The notes beneath the pieces were generated by a model. The model did not search any database. It was not told the origin of the DNA and saw only the letters and a list, made by a program, of their open reading frames with translations. 45,256 nt of DNA from Lysinibacillus sp. ZYM-1 (lineage in GTDB: Bacteria; Bacillota; Bacilli; Bacillales_A; Planococcaceae): assembly GCF_001308875.1 (NCBI RefSeq), contig NZ_KQ465136.1, positions 1 through 45,256 on the forward strand, in the 5' to 3' direction. A program made the translations under genes and the position numbers. Positions within the stretch are counted from its first letter, which is position 1. Every line of letters starts with the position of its first letter. Positions 17,616 through 24,879 of the stretch are shown piece by piece.

Positions 17616-20600
17616 ATGAAAGCCAAAAGTGTTAGATATGGAATATGGTTCACACTATTTTTCTTCATGATGATATTAAAAATCCCTTTTACTTTTGCTA
17701 ATGAAGCTGATTATGATGTTGAAGATAACCCTGATGGATCAGTAACTATTAAGACATATACAGGTACTGGAGGAGATATTGTAATTCCTCATCAATTGCA
17801 AGGGAAGATGGTAACAGGAATAGACCCTTGGGTGTTTAATAATAAAAAACTGACAAGCCTCACGATACCTGAAACAATCACAACGATTGGTGCTTATGCC
17901 TTTTATCAAAATCAGCTAACAAGTGTGACACTGCCAAGTAATCTAACGAATATTAGTGATGGTGTATTTTCTTTAAACCAACTAACAAATGTGATGCTTC
18001 CAAATAATCTAAGTAGTATCGGAAATTATGCATTTTCCGGAAATTTGCTAGAAAGCGTAGATATACCTAATAGTGTTATTAGTATAGGAGATCATGCATT
18101 TTCAACGAATGATATTGTCAGGGTGAAAATCCCAGATGGTGTAAAAATAATAGGGGCAAATGCATTTGCAAGGAATGATATTGAAAGTTTAGAGATACCA
18201 GAAAGTGTAAAAAGTATTGGGGATGGAGCCTTTTCTTATAATTACTTAAAGGAAATCATTATACATTCTAAAGATGTTGAAATAAGTGATGATGCTTTTA
18301 TAGGGCATAGTCCTGATGTTGTTATGTACGCTCCAGAGAACTCTTCGGTAAAAGAGTATGCAGATAGGTTGAATATAAACTTCCAAAGACTAGATTCTCC
18401 AGATCATGTCAATGAAGAAGATTATGAGTGGACAAAAAATAGGGATGGGTCAGTAACGATTAGAGATTACATTGGTACTAATGTTGCAATAACCATTCCA
18501 AGTCAGCTAGATGGCAGGGCAGTAACAGCAATAGGTAGTGGAGCATTTGGTGAAAAAGGTCTTACACAGGTAATTATACCAGACAGTGTAACAAGTATTG
18601 GAGATGTGGCATTTGCAGAAAATCAAATAACATATGTGAAACTACCAAATAACCTTACAAAGATAGGTGAAGGTGTATTCTTTACAAATAAACTTACTGC
18701 TATAGAAATACCAGATCAAGTGACTCAAATTGGCTCATATGCATTTTTAGATAATGCACTTGCTACAGTAAAGCTACCAAATCAACTTAAGACAATTGGG
18801 GATTTCGCATTTATGGAGAACCAATTAACAAACATTGAGTTACCAGCAACTTTGGAGACTATAGGAGAATGGGCGTTTTCAGATAATAACCTTACCTCTT
18901 TAGTGATACCTTCTAGTGTCGTAAGTATGGGAGAGTATGCATTTGCTACAAATCAACTTTCAAATGTAACCATTCCATTCAGTATAACAAGTATAGCGGA
19001 AAGTGTATTTCTCGATAATCGGCTAACAAGTATAGAGATTCCTAGTAGTGTAACGACTATTGGTAGATGGGCATTTGGGGAGAATAGACTTAGTAGTGTA
19101 GAAATTCCCAAAAATGTAATGACTATAGAGGATAATGCCTTTAACGACAATAATCTTAAACATGTGAAAATATTATCGGATGCAACGATTCTTTTAGAAG
19201 ATATTTTTAATGCAAATCCAAATAATTTAATTGTTTATGGTCATGATGCATCGACTGCACAAGCCTATGCCAATCAATATAATCACCAGTTCGAATTACT
19301 GACTTATCAGATTATCTATCATGGAAATGGCTCTGAACAAGGAAATCCGCCAGTAGATACGAATATGTACCCAAGAAATACTCCAGCAACGATCTTAGAT
19401 AATATAGGATCATTAGAAAAAACAGGCTATACATTTGATGGTTGGAACAGCACTAACGCGGGGGATGGTATAGATTATGCAGTAAATAGCATTGTTGATA
19501 TTGAAGAATCCAATCTAGCCTTGTATGCGAAATGGATAGCAAATGCATATGTTGTCACATTTAATACAAATGGGGGGACAGCAATCAATCCTATTACAGT
19601 AATTTATGAGGGACTAGTAAGTAAACCAGTAAACCCGATAAAAGCAGGGCATACATTTTTAGGCTGGTATAAGGATGCTCAATTCACAACACCATGGAAT
19701 TTTACAACTGATAAGGTAACCAAGAATACAACCTTGTATGCCAAATGGGATAAGATAGTCACACAATATACGGTGGATTTCGATACAAATGGAGGAAGTA
19801 CAGTAGTATCACAGAAGGTAACTGAAGACACCTTAGCAACAAAGCCAGCAGATCCAACAAAGGCAGGCTATACATTTACAGGCTGGTATAAGGATATTAA
19901 TTTCACAATAACATGGAATTTTTCCAAAGATGTAGTGACGTCCAATATCACATTATATGCCCATTGGGTAACAGACGGTTCATCGGGTGGTGGAGGAAGT
20001 GTATCTCCGAATCCAGCCCCAATACCAGAGCCAACCATACCTGAAAAACCAGACCCTAAACCTGAAGAGCCAACAGAGCCACAACCAACAGAGCTAACAC
20101 CCCAACAAGAGCCAGATATCATCTTTTCAGATACTTCTCAAGGACATTGGGCATGGGCGATGATTCAGGAGATGGCAAAGCGGGGCATTATTACAGGCTA
20201 TCAAGATGGCACGTTCAAGCCAAATGCACCAATTCAGCGCCAGCATGCTGCCCTGATGTTAACAAGAGCATTAGAGCTAGAGCCGAAAAAAGAAGCGCTA
20301 GTATTTAACGATATCTCTAAAAGCCATCTCTATTTTGAGGTAATCAATCAGGTACAACAGGCAGGTCTGTTTGATGGCATAGACGGGAATTTCCAGCCAA
20401 CTACTAATATGACACGCGCTCAAATGGCAAAAGTATTGGTTTTGGCCTTTAAATTAACTTCATCAAATAAAGATACTTTCAAGGATGTGCCAAAAACACA
20501 CTGGGCATATGAATCTATCGCTATACTCACAGGAAATGGAATCACAATTGGAGATAATGGCAATTTTAGACCAAATGATCCTGTAACGCGAGCGGAGTTT

Positions 20601-20633
20601 GTAACATTTTTGTCTAGGGCTTTGCATCAATAA
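17616..20633 (+). CDS. Cell-surface protein: BspA-type LRRs, InlB B-repeats, three SLH domains
   Basis: A 1005-aa secreted, wall-anchored protein. A signal peptide covers about 1-28 (hydrophobic WFTLFFFMMILKIPFTFA). Two LRR modules of BspA/LRR_5 type (about 31-265 and 268-562) each open with a Y-D/E-W/V...DGSVTI...G block and then repeat a unit like AFxxNxLTSVxIPxSVTSIG. Three InlB-type B-repeats follow (about 563-787; each ends in LYAKW or LYAHW). A Gly/Ser then Pro/Glu-rich linker (about 788-835) leads to three SLH repeats (about 836-1005) that bind pyruvylated wall polymer. In SLH1 the usual TRAE motif is replaced by QRQH; SLH2 has TRAQ and SLH3 TRAE. ATG 17616 has AAAGGAGAG upstream; an earlier in-frame ATG at 17574 lacks one. 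Likely an adhesin or surface-recognition protein (inference). Confidence 0.93.
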   Translation: MKAKSVRYGIWFTLFFFMMILKIPFTFANEADYDVEDNPDGSVTIKTYTGTGGDIVIPHQLQGKMVTGIDPWVFNNKKLTSLTIPETITTIGAYAFYQNQLTSVTLPSNLTNISDGVFSLNQLTNVMLPNNLSSIGNYAFSGNLLESVDIPNSVISIGDHAFSTNDIVRVKIPDGVKIIGANAFARNDIESLEIPESVKSIGDGAFSYNYLKEIIIHSKDVEISDDAFIGHSPDVVMYAPENSSVKEYADRLNINFQRLDSPDHVNEEDYEWTKNRDGSVTIRDYIGTNVAITIPSQLDGRAVTAIGSGAFGEKGLTQVIIPDSVTSIGDVAFAENQITYVKLPNNLTKIGEGVFFTNKLTAIEIPDQVTQIGSYAFLDNALATVKLPNQLKTIGDFAFMENQLTNIELPATLETIGEWAFSDNNLTSLVIPSSVVSMGEYAFATNQLSNVTIPFSITSIAESVFLDNRLTSIEIPSSVTTIGRWAFGENRLSSVEIPKNVMTIEDNAFNDNNLKHVKILSDATILLEDIFNANPNNLIVYGHDASTAQAYANQYNHQFELLTYQIIYHGNGSEQGNPPVDTNMYPRNTPATILDNIGSLEKTGYTFDGWNSTNAGDGIDYAVNSIVDIEESNLALYAKWIANAYVVTFNTNGGTAINPITVIYEGLVSKPVNPIKAGHTFLGWYKDAQFTTPWNFTTDKVTKNTTLYAKWDKIVTQYTVDFDTNGGSTVVSQKVTEDTLATKPADPTKAGYTFTGWYKDINFTITWNFSKDVVTSNITLYAHWVTDGSSGGGGSVSPNPAPIPEPTIPEKPDPKPEEPTEPQPTELTPQQEPDIIFSDTSQGHWAWAMIQEMAKRGIITGYQDGTFKPNAPIQRQHAALMLTRALELEPKKEALVFNDISKSHLYFEVINQVQQAGLFDGIDGNFQPTTNMTRAQMAKVLVLAFKLTSSNKDTFKDVPKTHWAYESIAILTGNGITIGDNGNFRPNDPVTRAEFVTFLSRALHQ

Positions 20634-20635
20634 TT

Positions 20636-20685
20636 AAAAATCTCACCAATGACTATGCAGAAAGTTGTTGGCGAGATTTTTTTTG
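20636..20685 (+). terminator. Terminator of the SLH/LRR gene
   Basis: AATCTC-A-CCAA pairs with TTGG-C-GAGATT and is followed by a long T run, directly after the stop codon. Confidence 0.82.
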
Positions 20686-20760
20686 TTTAAATTATTAACA
20701 TTACTCAATAGTGCGTCCGGATGTAAATGATTATGCTGATACAAAAAGGATGTGATTCTA

Positions 20761-21018
20761 TTGAAAATTGTTCGTCTTACCTGTTTCATATTATTCTTAA
20801 GTTTAGCTTTTGTATCCATTAAACTTTCAATTAAATCAGATGAAAGGAATTATGATTGGCGCAATAATTCTGATGGTACAGTGACCATTATTCATTACAA
20901 TGGTCCACATATGGAGTTTCCCTTCCCAGACCAGTTAAATGGTAAAAAGGTTGGAAAAGTAAGTTCAGGGATTTTTGAGAAAAGGGAAATTTACATCCTT
21001 TTGCCGATAGTTTATTAA
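20761..21018 (+). pseudogene. Truncated N-terminal copy of the LRR surface protein
   Basis: The frame begins at TTG 20761 behind AAAAAGGA (a GTG at 20752 is also in frame) and encodes a signal-peptide-like hydrophobic stretch (LTCFILFLSLAFVSI). It then has YDWRNNSDGTVTIIHYNG and a FPDQLNGKKVGKVSSGIF block. This matches the opening block of each LRR module in the intact neighbour (YDVEDNPDGSVTIKTYTG; IPHQLQGKMVTGID). The frame stops after 86 codons with no LRR units and no SLH. A +1 shift near 20985 would add about 22 residues to 21050 but does not restore LRR sequence. It may still yield a short secreted peptide; decay is more likely. Confidence 0.7.
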
Positions 21019-21063
21019 TTAAAGCAATACCCTTAGAGTCAAAAAGATAAAGATGCATCATAT

Positions 21064-21081
21064 TTCTAATCAATTTCTAAT
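21064..21081 (+). promoter_or_regulatory. Candidate operator of the YkoG-like regulator (site 1)
   Basis: Two perfect TTCTAAT half-sites (21064-21070, 21075-21081) are 11 bp apart, about 60 bp before the regulator start. A TACGAT at 21106-21111 could serve as -10. The same motif and spacing recur at 23790-23811 before the second PepSY gene. Confidence 0.6.
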
Positions 21082-21139
21082 TAGACTTTCTTCACCTGAA
21101 TCGTTTACGATGAAAGAAAAGGTGAAGGACTGATTCGAC

Positions 21140-21835
21140 ATGAGCAATCGAATTTTAATTATAGAAGATGAGGAAAATATTGCGAGAGTGCTACAGCTAG
21201 AGCTTCAATTTGAAGGCTATGAAGCAGAGATGGCCCATACAGGAACAGACGGATTATTGCAATACCGTGAGCAGCAATGGGATTTAATCTTGCTAGATGT
21301 TATGTTACCCGAAATGAGTGGTATAGATGTGCTAAAACGGATTCGTGCAACAGAGTTACAGACGCCTGTTATTATGCTGACAGCAAAAAGTGAGGTGGAG
21401 GATAAGGTAAAAGGATTGGATTTAGGAGCCAACGATTACGTGACAAAGCCATTTGAAATTGAAGAATTGCTGGCACGTATTCGCAATGCTTTACGGTTTT
21501 CTCAAAAAGCTAGTCCAAAAAAAGTCGCTCTGTCGTTTGGACATTTATCGATAAATGAGCAAACAAGAGAAGTTGTATATTTTGATAAGGAAATCCAACT
21601 GACACCTCGAGAATACGATTTATTGTTATATCTAATGAAGCATCCAAAGCAGGTGCTCACAAGGGAGCAAATACTGGAGGCTGTATGGGGCTTTGATTAT
21701 TATGGAGATACAAATGTTGTGGATGTCTATATTCGTTATGTTCGCCAAAAACTTGAGCTAGCTAATGAAACACCTCTTATTCAAACAGTTCGTGGTGTAG
21801 GCTATGTGCTAAAGGAAATAAGCCATGAAACTTAA
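21140..21835 (+). CDS. ykoG: OmpR-family response regulator (YkoG-like)
   Basis: A 231-aa regulator with receiver (acidic EDEE at 9-12, phosphoacceptor Asp53 in LILLDVMLP, Lys in YVTKPF) and winged-helix DNA-binding domain (LTPREYDLLLYL, VDVYIRYVRQKLE). It overlaps its kinase gene by 11 nt. The locus order regulator, kinase, PepSY protein(s) matches B. subtilis ykoGHIJ, the reason for the symbol. Candidate autoregulatory TTCTAAT repeats lie upstream. The GAAGG-containing ribosome-binding region before ATG 21140 is weak-to-moderate (AAGGTGAAGGAC). Confidence 0.88.
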   Translation: MSNRILIIEDEENIARVLQLELQFEGYEAEMAHTGTDGLLQYREQQWDLILLDVMLPEMSGIDVLKRIRATELQTPVIMLTAKSEVEDKVKGLDLGANDYVTKPFEIEELLARIRNALRFSQKASPKKVALSFGHLSINEQTREVVYFDKEIQLTPREYDLLLYLMKHPKQVLTREQILEAVWGFDYYGDTNVVDVYIRYVRQKLELANETPLIQTVRGVGYVLKEISHET

Positions 21836-23120
21836 AACAAAAATTCATCTACTCACCACATTGCTCATGCTAGTAATTTTAGTGGCAACTAATAGTGGAA
21901 TTTATTTTTTGTATGAGAAATTTGCCTATAATACGGAATATAATCAACTTCAAACAAGAGCAAATGATTTAAGCTCTACATTAAGTCAGTTAAATGCTCA
22001 AACCAACCTACAGCAAGTATTAAGAGCATATATGCCCACAGATGGTGCTATTTATGTTTATGATGGAGAGAGCTTAAAAACCAAGGTTCAGGCTTCCTTG
22101 GACATGCCCAAAGTTACCTCCATTACCTATACAATGCCTGCCATTTGGATAGATGGGACAATTGTAGATATCACTTTACAACAATCCATGGAGGAAATAG
22201 AAAGTACATTGGATTTGCTAAAGGCTATATTGATAGTTGTGTCAGTTATTGCCACGATCCCAATCTTGTTAGCAAGTTTAGCGCTCGGGCGCCTTATTTT
22301 GTTACCGCTAGAACGCTTAAATGCTACAATGCGCAAAAGTGCGGCAACGGGAAAATATGAAAAAATGGACATCCCAGCTAAAGGTGGGGATGAATTAACA
22401 AATATTAATCGTACTTTTAATATGATGATGGAGAAACTTGAACAGCATTATCAAAAGCAACAAGAATTTGTGTCAAATGCTTCCCATGAATTAAAAACGC
22501 CCATTACTGTCATCGAAAGCTATGCAAAATTACTCTTAAGACGAGGCTTTGACAATCATGAAGTAGCGCAGGAATCGCTACAAGCTATTGCCAATGAATC
22601 CTCTCGTATGCATGAAATGGTATTGCAATTGTTAGAGTTGGCAAAAAATAACGAGCATCTGGATGTTCATTTTGAACAGATAGAGCTGGCACCATTCTTA
22701 AAAAAAGTGGCAGCACAAATGCAGCAGGCATATCATCGAACATTTATAGTCGATGCAAAGACACCTAGATTTATCTACAGTGATGAAAAAATGATGAAAC
22801 AACTGCTCTTTATTTTACTCGATAATGCTAGGAAATATAGTGAGGATGAAGTGCGTGTTTTCACAACAGAAACTACTACACATGTACGCATGACTATTCA
22901 AGATTTTGGCGTTGGAATTCCTGCGGAGCATATTCCACATTTGTCTGAGCGTTTTTACCGCGTCACAGCGGATCGTAATCGTAAGACAGGTGGTTCTGGA
23001 CTAGGGCTTGCAATCGCACATGGCCTTGCGGGACAACTGGGCATAAGGATAGATGTGGAAAGTACACTTGGGGAAGGATCAAGTTTTACCTTATGTATAC
23101 CAAAGGAGGGGCAACAATGA
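21825..23120 (+). CDS. ykoH: Sensor histidine kinase (YkoH-like)
   Basis: A 431-aa classical membrane kinase. TM1 is about 9-30, an extracytoplasmic domain of about 100 residues spans 31-132, and TM2 is about 134-157. HAMP (about 158-210) precedes HisKA with His221 in NASHELKTPI. HATPase_c shows an N-box (FILLDNARKYS), G1 (DFGVGIP) and G2 (GSGLGLAI). It is translated by overlap from the regulator gene and its own stop overlaps the next start (ATGA). The signal is unknown; the linked PepSY proteins suggest envelope or protease-related sensing. Confidence 0.9.
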   Translation: MKLKTKIHLLTTLLMLVILVATNSGIYFLYEKFAYNTEYNQLQTRANDLSSTLSQLNAQTNLQQVLRAYMPTDGAIYVYDGESLKTKVQASLDMPKVTSITYTMPAIWIDGTIVDITLQQSMEEIESTLDLLKAILIVVSVIATIPILLASLALGRLILLPLERLNATMRKSAATGKYEKMDIPAKGGDELTNINRTFNMMMEKLEQHYQKQQEFVSNASHELKTPITVIESYAKLLLRRGFDNHEVAQESLQAIANESSRMHEMVLQLLELAKNNEHLDVHFEQIELAPFLKKVAAQMQQAYHRTFIVDAKTPRFIYSDEKMMKQLLFILLDNARKYSEDEVRVFTTETTTHVRMTIQDFGVGIPAEHIPHLSERFYRVTADRNRKTGGSGLGLAIAHGLAGQLGIRIDVESTLGEGSSFTLCIPKEGQQ

Positions 23121-23782
23121 AAAAGTGGATTTTAATGATTGTTGCGATTTTCCTTCTTTGTAGCGGAACGATTTGGTTTATTCAGGGTCACTACTTTCAA
23201 GTGGAACCTTTTAGTGAAGAAGAGGCCATTCGCCATATTGAAACCATTTATAAAGGTCAAGTTTCACAAGTGAAGAAACAAGGAAATACCTTTGAAATAC
23301 AATTTACACGCCAGAATGTGAAGTATACGGCAATAATTGATGCTATGACACAGCAGGTTTCTGATTTAACTATGAAAGAAGGGCAAAGTAAATTATTGTT
23401 AACTGAACATCAAATAAGACAAATGTTCAAAAAAGAATATGGCGATGTCGAAAGTGTCATGCTATCGGAAACCATTTATACGGTGCGTGTTGAGAAAGAG
23501 CATAAGCAAAAAGAAATAACAGTAGATGGCTATTCGGGTGATGTATTAGCTGAAAAAGATGTAAAGCTACTAGACCAACCTGTAGAAAATCATATTATTA
23601 CTGAACAGCAAGCCATTGATATAGCCCTGCAACAATTAAAGGGTGAAGTGGACTCTGTTGATTTTGAAGAAACTACAGATGGCGGTTATTATTTAGTTGA
23701 AATTGAAACACAGCATGACGAAGCTACTTTTCAAATTCATGCTGTCTCTGGAAAGGTCCTTTCTGTCTCATGGGACGATTAA
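23117..23782 (+). CDS. PepSY-domain membrane-anchored protein
   Basis: A 221-aa protein with an N-terminal hydrophobic anchor (about 4-20, ILMIVAIFLLCSGTIWFI) and tandem PepSY domains outside the membrane. PepSY cues are EEAIRHIETIYKGQVSQVKKQGNTFEI...VDG/DAMTQQV and TEQQAIDIALQQLKGEVDSVDFEE...VSGKVLSV. PepSY domains are known as inhibitory or regulatory modules of secreted proteases. ATG 23117 overlaps the kinase stop and has AAAGGAGGGG upstream, so it belongs to the same operon. B. subtilis has PepSY genes (ykoI, ykoJ) in the same place; which of the two this matches I cannot say. Confidence 0.85.
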   Translation: MKKWILMIVAIFLLCSGTIWFIQGHYFQVEPFSEEEAIRHIETIYKGQVSQVKKQGNTFEIQFTRQNVKYTAIIDAMTQQVSDLTMKEGQSKLLLTEHQIRQMFKKEYGDVESVMLSETIYTVRVEKEHKQKEITVDGYSGDVLAEKDVKLLDQPVENHIITEQQAIDIALQQLKGEVDSVDFEETTDGGYYLVEIETQHDEATFQIHAVSGKVLSVSWDD

Positions 23783-23789
23783 ATAAGTT

Positions 23790-23811
23790 TTCTCATGAAA
23801 TTCTAATGTTT
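23790..23811 (+). promoter_or_regulatory. Candidate operator of the YkoG-like regulator (site 2)
   Basis: TTCTCATGAAA followed by TTCTAATGTTT are two 11-bp repeats resembling the TTCTAAT pair at 21064-21081. They lie 7 nt past the end of the first PepSY gene and about 65 bp before the second one. This implies a separate regulator-dependent promoter for that gene. Confidence 0.55.
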
Positions 23812-23875
23812 CTCTTATAGTTCTATCATCTTTGCTTGATAAGCTAAAAGCAGATAAAACAAAGGAGAGATGAAC

Positions 23876-24394
23876 ATGAAAAAAATAATTATGATTCCTG
23901 CATTAGTGGTTACTCTGGGTGTTGGAGCGGCGATTGGCTCGACAACATTATTATCAGGAAGCGCACAAGAAAAAAAGGTCCTATCCATGCAAGAAATCGA
24001 AAAGAAGGCATTAGCAGTAGTAGATGGGACAGTAGCAGATATTGAACTAGATCAAAATCGCTACCGCTCTGTTTATGAAGTAGAGGTGCGTACCGATGCA
24101 GAAGAGTATGATTTAAAATTCGATGCCTATACTGGAAAATTACTTAAGCAGAAGAAAGAGCGTCAAGATGACGATGATAAGGATTGGGATAACGCTAATA
24201 CTGCTACTAACATTGTAAGTAAAGAAAAGGCTATTGAAGCAGCTCTAACAAAAGCAAAGGGTACAGTGACAAAAATTAAACTTGACGATGGTATTTATGA
24301 AATTGAATTAAAAGATGGTCAATTTGAATATGAGATTGATGTTGATTCAATTACAGGAGAAATTGTCGATTTTGAACAAGATATTGAAGACTAA
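23876..24394 (+). CDS. Secreted PepSY-domain protein
   Basis: A 172-aa protein with a signal peptide (about 1-26, basic start then ALVVTLGVGAAIGSTTLL). Two PepSY repeats follow (about 35-85 and 108-168), with typical ends YDLKFDAYTGKLLKQK and YEIDVDSITGEIVDFEQ. A charged DDDDKDW linker separates them. ATG 23876 is preferred over ATG 23870 because AAAGGAGAG ends only 1-2 nt before the latter. A 90-nt gap with candidate operator repeats suggests its own promoter in addition to read-through. Confidence 0.88.
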   Translation: MKKIIMIPALVVTLGVGAAIGSTTLLSGSAQEKKVLSMQEIEKKALAVVDGTVADIELDQNRYRSVYEVEVRTDAEEYDLKFDAYTGKLLKQKKERQDDDDKDWDNANTATNIVSKEKAIEAALTKAKGTVTKIKLDDGIYEIELKDGQFEYEIDVDSITGEIVDFEQDIED

Positions 24395-24404
24395 TATTGG
24401 TAGC

Positions 24405-24441
24405 CACCTTAAAAGTAGAGCAAACTTTTAAGGTTTTTTTT
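24405..24441 (+). terminator. Terminator of the PepSY locus
   Basis: CCTTAAAAGT pairs with ACTTTTAAGG around AGAGCAA, followed by TTTTTTTT. Confidence 0.88.
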
Positions 24442-24557
24442 GTTGTAAAATGTAGTTGAATCAGGCATTCGCGGGTAAATTAGTTTCTACCATAGATATT
24501 TACAAATGTATTCAAAATGTCTATGTTTTTCACTTGTAAAAAAGAAAAATTTTCTTC

Positions 24558-24586
24558 TTTACTTTTTTAATCGGCAGGCGTAATAT
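24558..24586 (+). promoter_or_regulatory. Candidate sigma-A promoter of kimA
   Basis: TTTACT at 24558-24563, a 17-bp gap, then TAATAT at 24581-24586. It lies about 25 bp before the riboswitch aptamer, the right place for its start site. Confidence 0.5.
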
Positions 24587-24611
24587 GACATCATTATAAA
24601 AGTTTCAAATT

Positions 24612-24784
24612 TCTAAATCGCTGAAGAAAACTAGACGCGGGGGACCCATTTTTGACGGAGTGCATAAGCAATCCTTGGGGTGAATCTCTTCTAATTGGAA
24701 GAGTAGGGCTACTCAGGCCCGAATCCGACAGCTAACCTCGTAAGCGTTAAGAGCAGAAAAGTTGGAGCTTGGCAGACGGATGAG
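24612..24784 (+). promoter_or_regulatory. c-di-AMP riboswitch (ydaO/yuaA class)
   Basis: The aptamer's conserved blocks appear in order: GCGGGGGACCCA, GGGGTGAATC, GTAGGG, CCGAATCCGACAGCTAACCTCGTAAGC, and the closing GGCAGACGGAT. A terminator follows immediately and then the KimA gene. In known members c-di-AMP binding promotes termination, lowering K+ uptake. Boundaries are approximate. Confidence 0.94.
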
Positions 24785-24826
24785 CGTCTACAAGTCTTAT
24801 TTAGTGATGACTTGTAGGCGTTTTTT
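24785..24826 (+). terminator. Riboswitch-controlled terminator before kimA
   Basis: CGTCTACAAGTC pairs with GACTTGTAGGCG and is followed by TTTTTT, directly after the aptamer. Confidence 0.92.
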
Positions 24827-24879
24827 GGTCTCATTTAGAAAGGCGAAACACAATCTAAGAAACTAGAAGGTGTTTATTG

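Noticed and set aside
17700..19200. Regularly spaced repeats resembling a CRISPR or minisatellite
   Set aside because: The repeats are in-frame LRR codons of a single protein with diverged DNA, not identical repeats with spacers.
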